Origin: VRUE01 sp963702175 | GTDB taxonomy: Bacteria > Actinomycetota > Thermoleophilia > Solirubrobacterales > 70-9 | Reading direction: 5' to 3' | DNA: 64,000 bases | Assembly (NCBI GenBank): GCA_963702175.1 | Contig: OY969721.1 | Span: 372,001 to 436,000 of the forward strand | In this document: one piece after another, positions 30,351 through 38,789 of the stretch | Position numbering within the stretch: position 1 is the first letter of the stretch | Layout of the letters: each line of letters starts with the position of its first letter | Translations under genes and position numbers: made by a program | The notes under the pieces: generated by a model | Seen by the model: the letters and a program-made list of their open reading frames with translations, nothing else | Database searches by the model: none | What the model was told of the DNA's origin: nothing

Positions 30351-31706
30351 ATGGGACTCGCGGTCGTCGTCATCGCCAATGACTTCTCAGCGATCAATGT
30401 CGCCCTGCCGACGATGGAGGGCGATTTCGACACCAACGTCAACACGATCCAGTGGGTGGTCAACGCCTACGCCCTCACCTTCGGGGTGATGATCGTGACC
30501 GGCGGGCGGTTGGCCGACATGTTCGGTCGCCGCAACGCCTTCTTCCTCGGCACCGCGATCTTCGCCGCGATGTCGGCGCTGGGCGGCGCCGCGCAGACCG
30601 AGAGCTGGCTGATCGCCTCGCGGGTCCTGATGGGCATCGGGGGGGCGCTGATGTGGCCGGCGATCCTCGGCATGACCTACGAGCTCCTGCCGGAAGAGAA
30701 GGCCGGCCTGGCCGGCGGGATCATCATCGGCGCGGCCGGCCTGGGCAACGCAGTCGGCCCCTTGATCGGCGGCGTTCTCACCGACGCCCTCAGCTGGCGC
30801 TGGATCTTCTTCCTCAACGTGCCGATCTCGATCTTTGCGGTCCTGGTCACCTACTACCTGGTCAAAGTCAAAGAGCCCGAGCCCGGGGAGCGGCGGATCG
30901 ACTACGCCGGGATCGCAACGCTCTCGGTCGGCCTCGTCTCCCTGCTCGTCGGGCTCGACCAGGTCGACCAGTGGGGCTTCGGCGACCCGCGCGTGATCGG
31001 CCTGCTGGCCCTCTCCGCCGTCCTCATCGCCGCCTTCGTGCCGATCGAGCGCCGGGCCGGGATGAGTGCCCTCGTCCCGCGAGCGGTGATGCGAAACGAG
31101 AGCTTCACCGCCTCGTGCATCGCGATCCTCTTCATGTCGGCAACCTTCTTCGCTGCCCTGCTCTACCTGCCCCAGTTCATGCAGAAGCAACTCGGCTACT
31201 CGCCCCTGGAGGCAGGGGTCGGCATCCTCCCCTTCCTCGCCACCTTCGCCCTCGTCTCCTTTGTAGCCGGCCCGCTCTACAACCGGCTCGGGGCGAAGCC
31301 CCTGGCGGCGTTCGGGGCCGGCTGCATCACCGTCGCGCCGTTCCTCTTCTCGCAGGTGGACCCCGGCTCTGGCTACGACTCGCTGATCATCGGCATGGTC
31401 GTGCTCGGACTTGGGATCGGCGCCTTCTACCCGACGGCGACGACCGCCGGGGTGACCTCCGTTGATGAGTCGCAGACTAGCCTCGCCGGCGGAATCGTCT
31501 ACATGTTCCAGATCGCCGGAGGGTCGATCGGCCTCGGCCTGACGACGACCGTTTTCTCGGCAAACATCCCGCCCTTCGCCGACGGTATCCAGGCCGCTTT
31601 CCGGCTCGACGCCGCTCTCTCGCTGGTCGGCTTCCTGGTCGCCCTCCTCTTCGTCGGTGGCCGGCTGCTGGACAGGCGCCGCGCCGTCACTGAACCCGCC
31701 GGATAA
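30351..31706 (+). CDS. MFS drug/proton antiporter, DHA2 (EmrB/QacA-like) family
   Basis: This polytopic inner-membrane exporter has 451 residues from the first ATG. GGRLADMFGRRNAF is the MFS loop 2-3 motif A, and the helix count and length fit the 14-helix DHA2 group of multidrug or antibiotic exporters. The first ATG falls almost inside helix 1, and an in-frame TAG at 30294 limits any extension. The codons from ATC 30306 would add a hydrophilic PISKQNEQTNW-like N-terminus of the usual kind, so the true start may be a rare codon there. The substrate is unknown. It is divergent from leuA and its leader. Confidence 0.88.
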   Translation: MGLAVVVIANDFSAINVALPTMEGDFDTNVNTIQWVVNAYALTFGVMIVTGGRLADMFGRRNAFFLGTAIFAAMSALGGAAQTESWLIASRVLMGIGGALMWPAILGMTYELLPEEKAGLAGGIIIGAAGLGNAVGPLIGGVLTDALSWRWIFFLNVPISIFAVLVTYYLVKVKEPEPGERRIDYAGIATLSVGLVSLLVGLDQVDQWGFGDPRVIGLLALSAVLIAAFVPIERRAGMSALVPRAVMRNESFTASCIAILFMSATFFAALLYLPQFMQKQLGYSPLEAGVGILPFLATFALVSFVAGPLYNRLGAKPLAAFGAGCITVAPFLFSQVDPGSGYDSLIIGMVVLGLGIGAFYPTATTAGVTSVDESQTSLAGGIVYMFQIAGGSIGLGLTTTVFSANIPPFADGIQAAFRLDAALSLVGFLVALLFVGGRLLDRRRAVTEPAG

Positions 31707-31715
31707 CGAAACGCG

Positions 31716-32330
31716 CTACGGCGTGAGTCGGCGAACGTTGTCCTCGCCGCTGCCGGTGTGGACGACGTCCTTGCCGTTGGAGCCGGTGAGGATGACGTCG
31801 TCGCCAGGGCCGCCCGAGTGCAGGTCGTTACCAGGACCGCCGCCGACGTAGTCGTCGCCGCTGCCGCCGAACAGGTCATCGTCACCCATCCAGCCCACCA
31901 GGAGGTCATCGCCGAAGCCACCGACAAGGCGATCGTCGCCGGTCCCTCCAAGGAGCTTGTCGGGGCCGGAGCCGCCGGTCAGCGTGTCGTTGCCGGAACC
32001 GCCGCGCATCGTGACCGGGATCATCACGGCCTTGGCAACCGTGATCTGATCATCACCGCCGTCGGCGTTTACTTCGAAGCCGGCAATCGACGGAGCCGCG
32101 CAGAGCAGCTCGTTGGGGTTCCCTTCGGGATTGGAGCAGACGGTGCCTCCAACTTCGAGCGGGACGACGGAGTCGATCACGTAGGTGCGGCCGTCCGGCG
32201 TCAGCCAGATTTTGATCACGTTCGAAGCGGCGCCGCCGGCGAGCAGCACGTTGAACCGCTCTGCGGCATGCGCAGCGGACGGCACCAGTGCCGCCAGCAC
32301 CGCAAGCGTAATCGTGAGTGTCTTCCTCAT
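31716..32330 (-). CDS. Secreted RTX-type calcium-binding repeat protein
   Basis: This 204-residue protein has a signal peptide (residues 1-22, ending AAHA-AE), an N-terminal region of about 85 residues with two cysteines (one in GGTVCSNPEG), and then about eight RTX nonapeptides from residue 109 of the form GGxGxDxLx, for example GGSGNDTLT and GGTGDDRLV. RTX repeats fold into a calcium-filled beta-roll outside the cell. There is no recognisable catalytic domain and no type I secretion gene nearby. The start is supported by the signal peptide. It ends 9 bases from the convergent MFS gene. Confidence 0.85.
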   Translation of the reverse strand: MRKTLTITLAVLAALVPSAAHAAERFNVLLAGGAASNVIKIWLTPDGRTYVIDSVVPLEVGGTVCSNPEGNPNELLCAAPSIAGFEVNADGGDDQITVAKAVMIPVTMRGGSGNDTLTGGSGPDKLLGGTGDDRLVGGFGDDLLVGWMGDDDLFGGSGDDYVGGGPGNDLHSGGPGDDVILTGSNGKDVVHTGSGEDNVRRLTP

Positions 32331-32367
32331 CGCCGGTCAGTCCCGCCGCGCCCCGAGTCAAAGCGTC

Positions 32368-33402
32368 CTAACTTGGAAACAGCACGACCTTGCCGACGTT
32401 GCGGCGTTCAGCGATGAACCGATGCGCCTCGCCCGCTTGCTCGAAGGGAAAAGCCTGGGCGACGACGGGGTCGAGGCGGCCCGCATCGAGCTCGGCCTGC
32501 AGCGGCTCGACCACGCGGTCGAGGCTGCCCTCCTTGTCCCACCACTTGAGCATGTTGAGGCCGAAGACGCCCTTGTTCTCGTTCATCACCAGCAGGCTCT
32601 TCCACCAGGGCATCGTCGCGGTCGACATCGCCGCCAAGCTCTTCAGGGTGAGTGGGATGCTGCGCTTGCCTTCCTTCGAGTTCTCCGAGAGCCCGTACAT
32701 GACTAGCCGCCCGCCGGCCCGCAGCAAGCGGTAGTCCTTGCGGAACGAGGTCGGGCCGAGGGCGTCGATGACGAGGTCGACTCCCTCACCGTCGGTGATT
32801 CGCATCACCTCGGCCTCGAAGTCCTGGTTGCGGTAGTCGATCGCGTGGGCGACGCCCTGCGCCCGGATCGCGTCGTGCTTAGAAGCTGAGGCGGTACCAA
32901 AGATCTCCGCCCCCTCGTTGCGAGCGATCTGCGTGGCGGAGATCCCGACCCCGCCGCCGGCGGCGTGGATCAGCACGCGGTCGCCTTTGCGCAGGCTGCC
33001 CATGATGATCAGCGCTGCGTAGGCGGTGCCGTAGTTGACCGGGAAGGCCGCTCCCTGCTCGAAGCTCAGTTTCTCCGGCAGCGGCAGCGCCTGGTCGGCG
33101 GGGACGGTGACGAGCTCAGCCTGGCCGCCAAAGCGGGTGCCGGCGACGACGCGGTCGCCAACCTTGTGCTCGGTCACCCCCTCCCCGACGGACTCGATCT
33201 CACCCGCCACCTCGTAGCCGAGCACACAGGGTGTCTTCGGCGCGTCGGGGTAGAGGCCGACCCGGGCCATCGTGTCGGCGAAATTGATCCCGGCCGCCTT
33301 GACCGCGATCCGCACCTCGCTCGGGCCCACCGGAGGGTCGGGCATCTCCCGTACCTGCAGTACGTCATAACCGCCCGTCCCCGTGAGCACCACCGCCTTC
33401 AC
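32368..33402 (-). CDS. Zinc-independent medium-chain dehydrogenase, quinone oxidoreductase type
   Basis: This 344-residue MDR-family protein begins MKAVVLTGTGGYDVLQV, has a GroES-like domain to about residue 120 and a Rossmann domain with the NADP-binding AAGGGVGISATQ. There are no structural zinc cysteines. The composition resembles the VAT-1/NADPH:quinone reductase branch. It probably reduces quinones or enals with NADPH, but the substrate is not predictable. The GTG start lies 7 bases after TAGTCT, giving a leaderless-type promoter in the gap after serA. Confidence 0.85.
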   Translation of the reverse strand: MKAVVLTGTGGYDVLQVREMPDPPVGPSEVRIAVKAAGINFADTMARVGLYPDAPKTPCVLGYEVAGEIESVGEGVTEHKVGDRVVAGTRFGGQAELVTVPADQALPLPEKLSFEQGAAFPVNYGTAYAALIIMGSLRKGDRVLIHAAGGGVGISATQIARNEGAEIFGTASASKHDAIRAQGVAHAIDYRNQDFEAEVMRITDGEGVDLVIDALGPTSFRKDYRLLRAGGRLVMYGLSENSKEGKRSIPLTLKSLAAMSTATMPWWKSLLVMNENKGVFGLNMLKWWDKEGSLDRVVEPLQAELDAGRLDPVVAQAFPFEQAGEAHRFIAERRNVGKVVLFPS

Positions 33403-33409
33403 GGGTACA

Positions 33410-33415
33410 AGACTA
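33410..33415 (-). promoter_or_regulatory. Candidate -10 box of the quinone oxidoreductase gene
   Basis: TAGTCT ends 7 bases before the GTG start. TTGGTC lies 16 bases further upstream and is the nearest thing to a -35 box in this group, although it falls within the serA-side inverted repeat. Confidence 0.5.
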
Positions 33416-33420
33416 TGCGC

Positions 33421-33519
33421 TGTGGACGTCTGACCAAGCAGAGCAAGGACGCAGGGAGCGCTGCGTGCTCTGCACGCAAGCGACCGAGGACGCCGCTATG
33501 CGCTGGTCAGAGGTCCACA
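33421..33519 (-). terminator. Inverted repeat at the 3' end of serA
   Basis: Arms 33421-33436 and 33504-33519 match at 15 of 16 positions. The right arm includes the serA stop codon. Between them GCAGAGC and GCTCTGC, and ACGCAG and CTGCGT, form an inner hairpin. It probably ends serA transcription, without a U-tract. Confidence 0.5.
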
Positions 33520-35087
33520 GAGCGGCCGACGGAGAACCCGTCGACCTGGAGGATCTTGGCGATCGTCTCGTCGAGGACAGGGGCGTCGGTGGTGAGCGCC
33601 ATCACCGCGCGCTCGCCATCCTCCTCGGCGCCGACCGCGGCGGAGACGATGTTCACGCCCTCCTCGCCGAACATCGTGCCGACCCTGCCGATCATCCCGG
33701 GGCGGTCGGCGTAGCGGAAAACCGCGATGTGCTCGGCGAAGGGCAGGTAGAAGCTCTCGCCCCAGACCGAGACTAGGTAGGGCTCGTTGCGGGGACCGAC
33801 GCCGGTGCCCGCGACCTCGACCTCCTCCTCTCCGGAGTGGAGGCGGATCGTGACCAGCTCGGTGAAGTCCTCGGCGGCGGAGTCCTTCGTCTCGACCAGC
33901 TCGATGCCGCGTTCCTCCGCCATCTGCGGGGCGTTGACGAGGTTGACCGGCTCCTCGGTGTGGCCGGAGAGAATCCCGACCAGCACCGCGATGCCGAGCA
34001 GCCGCGTGTCGTGGGCAGCGAGCCTGCCGCGGAATTCGGCGCTGACCCGGTCGACCGAGCCCTCCGCCAGACCCTCGGCGAGCCGGCCGAGCTTTTCGCA
34101 GAGCGGCACGAACGGGGCCAGCGCCTCCATCTCCTCGGGGCGCACGGCGGCGATGTTGACCGCGTTGGTGACGACGCCGCCGTTCAGGGCCGCAGTCACC
34201 TGTTCGGCGGTGACGATGCCGGCACGGTCTTGCGCCTCTGCCGTCGAGGCGCCCAGGTGCGGAGTGACGACGACGTCGGGTCGGGAGAGGATCGGGTGGT
34301 CGGTGAAGGGCTCGGCCGGGAAGACGTCGAGCGCCGCACCGCCGACCTTGCCGGACTCGAGGCCAGCGAGGAGGGCGTCGAGGTCCACCAGCTCTCCCCG
34401 GGCGCAGTTGACGATCCGCGCCCCATGCTTCATCGCGGCGATCGCGTCGGCGTCGATCAGGTCGACCGTCTCCGGCGTCTTCGGCACGTGAAGGGTGATC
34501 ACGTCGGCGCGCCCGTAGAGCTCCTCGAGGTCGTCAAGCCCCTCGACGCCGAGCTCACGAAAGCGCTCAGCGGTGACGAACTTGTCGAAGGCAACGACCT
34601 CCATCTCGAACCCCTGTGCGCGCCTGGCGACCAGCTGGCCGATCCGGCCGAAGCCGATCACGCCGAGCGTCTTGCCGTATAGCTCGGCGCCCTTGAAGCT
34701 GGCGCGGTCCCAGCGCCCTTCGGCGAGGCTGGCGTCGGCCCGCGGCACGTTGCGGAACAGCGCCAGGGCGAGGGCGAGGCTGTGCTCGGCAGCGGCTATC
34801 GAGTTCGATTCCGGCGCATTGGCGACGACGATGCCGCGGCGCGTGGCGGCGGCGATGTCGACGTTGTCGACCCCGGTGCCAGCACGACCGATCACCTTCA
34901 GGTTGTCGGCCCGTTCGATCAGCTCGGCGGTCAGCTGGGTCGCCGAGCGGATCAGGATCGCGTCGTAGTCGGCGATCGCCTCGCGCAATTCCTCGTCGCT
35001 CATCTCGAGGCCGAGGTCGACGTCGAAGCTCTGGCGCAGGAGCTCTACGCCCGCGTCGGCGATCTTCTCCTTGACCAAGACCTTCAC
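33507..35087 (-). CDS. serA: D-3-phosphoglycerate dehydrogenase, long form
   Basis: SerA oxidises 3-phosphoglycerate to 3-phosphohydroxypyruvate, the first step of serine synthesis. At 526 residues it is the long form: substrate and NAD domains (GVIGFGRIGQLVA; VVTPHLGASTAEAQ with the catalytic His), an intervening ASB-like domain at about 310-445, and a C-terminal ACT domain (FRYADRPGMIGRVG) expected to bind serine for feedback inhibition. Its start overlaps the serC stop by four bases, so serC-serA form an operon. serB is not in the window. Confidence 0.96.
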   Translation of the reverse strand: MKVLVKEKIADAGVELLRQSFDVDLGLEMSDEELREAIADYDAILIRSATQLTAELIERADNLKVIGRAGTGVDNVDIAAATRRGIVVANAPESNSIAAAEHSLALALALFRNVPRADASLAEGRWDRASFKGAELYGKTLGVIGFGRIGQLVARRAQGFEMEVVAFDKFVTAERFRELGVEGLDDLEELYGRADVITLHVPKTPETVDLIDADAIAAMKHGARIVNCARGELVDLDALLAGLESGKVGGAALDVFPAEPFTDHPILSRPDVVVTPHLGASTAEAQDRAGIVTAEQVTAALNGGVVTNAVNIAAVRPEEMEALAPFVPLCEKLGRLAEGLAEGSVDRVSAEFRGRLAAHDTRLLGIAVLVGILSGHTEEPVNLVNAPQMAEERGIELVETKDSAAEDFTELVTIRLHSGEEEVEVAGTGVGPRNEPYLVSVWGESFYLPFAEHIAVFRYADRPGMIGRVGTMFGEEGVNIVSAAVGAEEDGERAVMALTTDAPVLDETIAKILQVDGFSVGRSVDL

Positions 35088-36223
35088 CGGGTCACCTCAT
35101 CCACATTCTCGATGATCCAGTCGACGCAGGCGGTGAGCGCTTCGACGTCAACGGGCTCGACCGCGGGGAACATCCCGATGCGCAACTGGTTGCGGCCCAG
35201 CTTGCGGTAGGGCTCGACGTCGACGATGCCATTGGCGCGCAGCGTCGCGGCAACGGCAGCAGCATCGACCGGATCGTCGAAGTCGATCGTGCCGACTACC
35301 AGCGACCGCTTCGCGGGGTCTGCGACGAAGGGAGTGGCGAAGTCAGAGCCCTCGGCCCAGCCGTAGAGGTGCGCGGAGGAAGCAGTGGTGCGTTGCACGC
35401 ACCACTCGAGCCCGCCCCCGGCGAGCATCCACTCGACCTGCTCGGCGAGCAGGATCAGGGTGGCCAGCGCCGGGGTGTTGTAAGTCTGCTCCTTGCGCGA
35501 GTTGTCCAGGGCCGTCTTCAGCGAGAGGAAGGCCGGCTGCCAGCGGTCGGCGGCACCGTCGAGCTCCTCGATCCGGGCGATTGCGGCCGGGCTGAGCAGC
35601 GCCAACCAGATTCCGCCGTCGGCGCCGAAGGCCTTCTGCGGGGCGAAGTAGTAGGCGTCGGCCTGGGCGAGGTTGACCGGCAGGCCGCCGGCGCCGGAGG
35701 TGGCGTCGACCAGGACCAGCGCCTCGCCTGCGTCGCCCGGGCGCTGCACGTCGACCATGACTCCGGTCGAGGTCTCGTTGTGGGCCCAGGCGATCGCATC
35801 GGCGCCGGGATCGGCGGTCGGGGCTGGGGCGTCGCCGGGCTCGGCCTCGACCAGGATTGGGTCCCCGAGGAAGGGCGCCGCGGCGGTCGCCTTGGCGAAC
35901 TTCTGCGAGAACTCGCCGTAGGTGAGGTGAAGGGAACGCTCGCGGACCAGCCAGGCCGCCGCCGCCTCCCAGAAGGCCGTGGTGCCGCCGTTGCCGAGCG
36001 TGACCTCGTAGCCCTCGGGGAGCTGGAACAGCTCGCCGAGGCCGCCCCGAACCCGCCCGACCAAGTCGCGGACCGGCTTCTGCCGGTGGGAGGTGCCCAT
36101 CAGCTCCGACTGCCCGGCGAGCTTTTCGAGCGCCTCGGGGCGGACCTTGGAGGGACCGCAGCCGAAGTGGCCGTCGGCCGGCTTGAGCTCGCTGGGGATC
36201 TGGGGAATCGTCGAAAGCGCCAT
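35084..36223 (-). CDS. serC: Phosphoserine aminotransferase, actinobacterial type
   Basis: SerC transaminates phosphohydroxypyruvate with glutamate to phosphoserine. The 379-residue PLP fold-type I protein begins PSELKPADGHFGCGPSKVRP and contains YYFAPQKAFGADGG with the PLP-binding lysine. This matches the actinobacterial/archaeal SerC branch rather than the E. coli type. A TAACCT hexamer lies 9 bases before the ATG. Translation is coupled to serA through a four-base overlap, so two serine steps are made in step. Confidence 0.94.
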   Translation of the reverse strand: MALSTIPQIPSELKPADGHFGCGPSKVRPEALEKLAGQSELMGTSHRQKPVRDLVGRVRGGLGELFQLPEGYEVTLGNGGTTAFWEAAAAWLVRERSLHLTYGEFSQKFAKATAAAPFLGDPILVEAEPGDAPAPTADPGADAIAWAHNETSTGVMVDVQRPGDAGEALVLVDATSGAGGLPVNLAQADAYYFAPQKAFGADGGIWLALLSPAAIARIEELDGAADRWQPAFLSLKTALDNSRKEQTYNTPALATLILLAEQVEWMLAGGGLEWCVQRTTASSAHLYGWAEGSDFATPFVADPAKRSLVVGTIDFDDPVDAAAVAATLRANGIVDVEPYRKLGRNQLRIGMFPAVEPVDVEALTACVDWIIENVDEVTR

Positions 36224-36278
36224 TTCGGCGACAGGTTATTGGTCGGGATGGACCCGCAGCTCCAATGCCGTCAGCCGC

Positions 36279-36300
36279 GGCAGAGGCTGACTCCTCTGCC
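36279..36300 (-). terminator. Short hairpin terminator after the two-helix-repeat gene
   Basis: Perfect 8-bp arms GGCAGAGG and CCTCTGCC with a 6-base loop begin at the last base of the preceding stop codon. No U-tract follows. Confidence 0.5.
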
Positions 36301-36791
36301 TACGCAGCTGTTCGGATGACGCTCATCAGCTGGTCCTCGAACCGCCGATGCTCAAGGAAATGAGCGTTGCCATCCTTGAAGAACGTGTAGTTCCAGTAGA
36401 TGCCGAAAAGCCCGAAGGTGACGATCGACAAGAGAAGGTAGAGGGCATAACTGCGCTCGCCGACGACCTGCTCAACCACTATTGGATGCTTGCCGACCCC
36501 AAGCTTGTTGAGCAGCGCCGAAGCCTTTTCTATGTACTCCGCCTCGGCCCGCTGGTGCTCTACGAGATCCTTGTGAAGGAAGTAGTAGACATAGAAATAA
36601 CCGAGTCCAAAGGTGATCAGGCTGATGATCGTCCAGAGGGCAGGACTTCGCTCCTTGCCGGCCTGTAGGCGCTGAAAATCCTCATTCAATCCACGCAGCT
36701 CCGCCAGCTCAGAGGCGTGCTCTCCGGCTTTTCCAGTGTCCTCGGCCTGCTCCTCCGCCAGTTTGTAGAGATCGTCATTGAAGCGCGACAT
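36300..36791 (-). CDS. Membrane protein with two DUF4234-like repeats
   Basis: This 163-residue protein starts with a charged helical region (1-45) and carries two copies of a hydrophobic module. The first is ALWTIISLITFGLGYFYVYY near residue 50 and the second is ALYLLLSIVTFGLFGIYWNY near residue 115, each followed by a charged segment (LHKDLVEHQ; FKDGNAHF). The pattern resembles DUF4234. Its ATG lies inside the end of the next upstream ORF (17-base overlap), which carries one more copy. Codon use is less GC-rich than in neighbouring genes. No function is known; a small oligomeric membrane protein is likely. Confidence 0.7.
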   Translation of the reverse strand: MSRFNDDLYKLAEEQAEDTGKAGEHASELAELRGLNEDFQRLQAGKERSPALWTIISLITFGLGYFYVYYFLHKDLVEHQRAEAEYIEKASALLNKLGVGKHPIVVEQVVGERSYALYLLLSIVTFGLFGIYWNYTFFKDGNAHFLEHRRFEDQLMSVIRTAA

Positions 36792-36963
36792 GCGATCGAA
36801 GTGGTTCTTGCTCGCGCTGGATCAGCTTGTAGTGCGCGTAAATCGCGTAGATACCGAAGGTAATGATCGAGAGCACGATGTAGAGACCAAAGCTCATCTC
36901 CTTGTCGGTCTCGATCCTTCTCCTCGACTCGCGATCCAAGAGCGGAAACGTCTCAAGTGTCAT
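36775..36963 (-). CDS. Small membrane protein with one DUF4234-like repeat
   Basis: This 62-residue protein carries one hydrophobic module, GLYIVLSIITFGIYAIYAHY, clearly homologous to the two repeats of the downstream protein. The ATG at 36963 has GGAGG five bases upstream and is better supported than the in-frame start at 36975. It overlaps the next gene by 17 bases in another frame, so translation is coupled. Together the pair carries three units of one repeat, which looks like a repeat array split across two reading frames. The function is unknown. Confidence 0.65.
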   Translation of the reverse strand: MTLETFPLLDRESRRRIETDKEMSFGLYIVLSIITFGIYAIYAHYKLIQREQEPLRSHVALQ

Positions 36964-37081
36964 GCAAGCCTCCACACGTTCTTCTTCGAATGATCAATGT
37001 CCCGCGACAACTCCGCGCGCAGACTATTGGGTGATGGCTCAGAGCCCCCTCCTCCTTCCGACGCTGACCACGCGGGCGGCA

Positions 37082-37087
37082 TAGACT
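37082..37087 (+). promoter_or_regulatory. Candidate -10 box of the cupin gene
   Basis: TAGACT is followed by 7 bases and the ATG of the cupin gene, one of the clearest examples of this spacing in the window. Confidence 0.55.
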
Positions 37088-37094
37088 GGGCACG

Positions 37095-37502
37095 ATGAGC
37101 GAGACCGCCGCAGAGAACGTGACCAAGGGCGAGGGCTACGCCGTTGCCCACCTCGACGACCTCGGCGAGGGACCCGGCTTTCGCAAGATTCGCAAGAGCC
37201 TCGGGGTGACCGCGTTTGGCGCGAATGCGATCGTGCTCCCGCCCTCCTACGAGACCGGTCGCCATTACCACGACGAGCAGGAGGAGCTGTACTTCCTCCA
37301 CAGCGGCCGGATCGCGATCGAGTTCGGCGACGACTCCAGCCACGAGCTGGGGCCCGGCGGCCTCGCCTGGGTCGATGCCGCAACAGTGCGCTCGATCCGC
37401 AACCTCAGCGACTCCGAGGATGCGGTCTACGTCGTCGTTGGCGGCAAGGACGGCTACATCGGCCGCGACGGCCGCCAGCCCGAAGGCGAGACGCGCCGCT
37501 GA
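37095..37502 (+). CDS. Single-domain cupin protein
   Basis: This 135-residue protein is mostly one cupin barrel. YETGRHYHDEQEELYFLHSG near residue 54 is cupin motif 1, with His-x-His and Glu as metal ligands; motif 2 is degenerate, ending at about residue 105 (GGLAWVDAATVRSIRN) without the usual His. Candidates include sugar epimerase- or dioxygenase-like activities or a sensor role, but none can be assigned. It is transcribed alone and faces ilvC across a 268-base gap containing a large inverted repeat. Confidence 0.75.
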   Translation: MSETAAENVTKGEGYAVAHLDDLGEGPGFRKIRKSLGVTAFGANAIVLPPSYETGRHYHDEQEELYFLHSGRIAIEFGDDSSHELGPGGLAWVDAATVRSIRNLSDSEDAVYVVVGGKDGYIGRDGRQPEGETRR

Positions 37503-37601
37503 CGGTTGCCGCCGGTGAGCGGTACCGCTCCCCAGTCGCAGCGCCTATCTGCGCGACCGAAGCAATAGCGAGCTGTTTCGCCGGGCTGAGGGACGTGTGG
37601 A

Positions 37602-37750
37602 GAGGAGCCCGGTCGGCCTCCAGGCGAATGTGCCCGAACAGGGCGCGACATGCAATCTGTCCTTTGCGCGGCGGTAGCCGCGCACGAGATTCGTCGCTAA
37701 GGCCATAGGCCGTGCGACATCAATTCGGCTGGAGGCCGACCGGGCTCCTC
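37602..37750. repeat. Long inverted repeat with perfect 22-bp arms between cupin and ilvC
   Basis: Arms 37602-37623 and 37729-37750 are perfect reverse complements, and similarity continues inward imperfectly. The 105-base interior contains a 7-bp hairpin, GCGCGGC paired with GCCGCGC around GGTA. The 268-base gap 37503-37770 has no protein gene. It lies between convergent genes, so it may terminate both, but the long structured interior also fits a non-autonomous mobile element or a structured RNA. Confidence 0.6.
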
Positions 37751-37770
37751 CATCACCATGCCCCTCAGGC

Positions 37771-38775
37771 TCAGAACTTCTGGTCGATCCAGGGCATCAT
37801 GTCGCGGAGGTCTTTGCCTACCTCCTCGACTTCGTGCCCCGCAGCCTCGTCGCGCATGCGGTCGAAGCTCTCGCCGCCGGCGCGGTTCTCGGCGATCCAC
37901 TCCTTGGCGAACTCGCCCGACTGGATCTCGCTGAGGATCTGCTTCATCGCCGCCCGCGACTCCTCGCCGACGACGCGCTTGCCGCGGGTCATGTCGCCGT
38001 ACTCGGCGGTGTTGGAGATCGAGTAACGCATCCCCTGGATCCCCTTCTCATACATCAGATCGGCGATCAGCTTCAGCTCGTGCAGGCACTCGAAGTAAGC
38101 GAGGCGCGGGTCATAGCCGGCCTCGACCAGGGTCTCGTAGCCGGCCCGGACCAGTTCACTGGCGCCGCCGCAAAGGACGGCTTGCTCGCCGAAGAGGTCG
38201 GTCTCGCACTCGTCCTTAAAGCTGGTCTCGATCACCGCGGCGCGGCCGCCGCCGATCCCCGAGGCGTAGGCGAGGACGAGATCGTGGGCACCGCCGCTGG
38301 CGTCCTGGTGAACGGCCATTAGGCAGGGCACGCCGTTGCCTTCCTCGTACTGACGACGGACGAGATGGCCCGGCCCCTTAGGCGCGACCATGCCGACGTC
38401 GACGCCGGGCGGAGGCTGGATCTGATCGAAGTGAATCGCGAAGCCGTGGGCGAAGAGCAGCAGGTTGCCGGGCGCGATCCCGTCGGCGATCTCCGCCTCC
38501 CAAACCTCGGCCTGCTTCTCATCGGGCAGCAGGACCATCACCACGTCGCCGCGGCTGGCCGCTTCGGCGACGTCGAGCACTTCCAGCCCGGCCGCTTCGG
38601 CTTTGGCGCGGCTGGAGGAGTCAGGGCGCAAGCCGACGACGACGTCGACGCCAGAGTCCTTCAGGTTGAGGGCGTGGGCGTGGCCCTGGGAGCCGTAGCC
38701 GAGGATGGCGACGGTCTTGCCCTCCAGCTTCGAGAGGTCAGCGTCCTTGTCGTAGAAGATGTCGTCTGTGCGCAT
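37771..38775 (-). CDS. ilvC: Ketol-acid reductoisomerase, class I
   Basis: IlvC isomerises and reduces acetolactate or acetohydroxybutyrate with NADPH and Mg in valine and isoleucine synthesis. The 334-residue class I protein starts at ATG 38775 (MRTDDIFYDKDADLSK). It has the Rossmann motif LGYGSQGHAHALNL, APKGPGHLVRR and the acidic metal ligands DLFGEQ and ECLHELK. The frame is open further upstream, but those codons lie within menE. A TAGCCT hexamer, partly the menE stop codon, ends 8 bases before the ATG. It is separated from ilvBN by the menaquinone genes. Confidence 0.96.
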   Translation of the reverse strand: MRTDDIFYDKDADLSKLEGKTVAILGYGSQGHAHALNLKDSGVDVVVGLRPDSSSRAKAEAAGLEVLDVAEAASRGDVVMVLLPDEKQAEVWEAEIADGIAPGNLLLFAHGFAIHFDQIQPPPGVDVGMVAPKGPGHLVRRQYEEGNGVPCLMAVHQDASGGAHDLVLAYASGIGGGRAAVIETSFKDECETDLFGEQAVLCGGASELVRAGYETLVEAGYDPRLAYFECLHELKLIADLMYEKGIQGMRYSISNTAEYGDMTRGKRVVGEESRAAMKQILSEIQSGEFAKEWIAENRAGGESFDRMRDEAAGHEVEEVGKDLRDMMPWIDQKF

Positions 38776-38783
38776 AGCCGCGG

Positions 38784-38789
38784 AGGCTA
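38784..38789 (-). promoter_or_regulatory. Candidate -10 box of ilvC, built on the menE stop codon
   Basis: TAGCCT starts with the TAG stop of menE and lies 8 bases before the ilvC ATG. The gap between the genes is 11 bases. Confidence 0.4.

Noticed and set aside
31775..32010. Tandem repeat or CRISPR-like array
   Set aside because: The periodic GGxGxD pattern is protein coding (RTX nonapeptides, 27-nt unit) with varying sequence and no spacers. No CRISPR array or cas gene was seen in the window.
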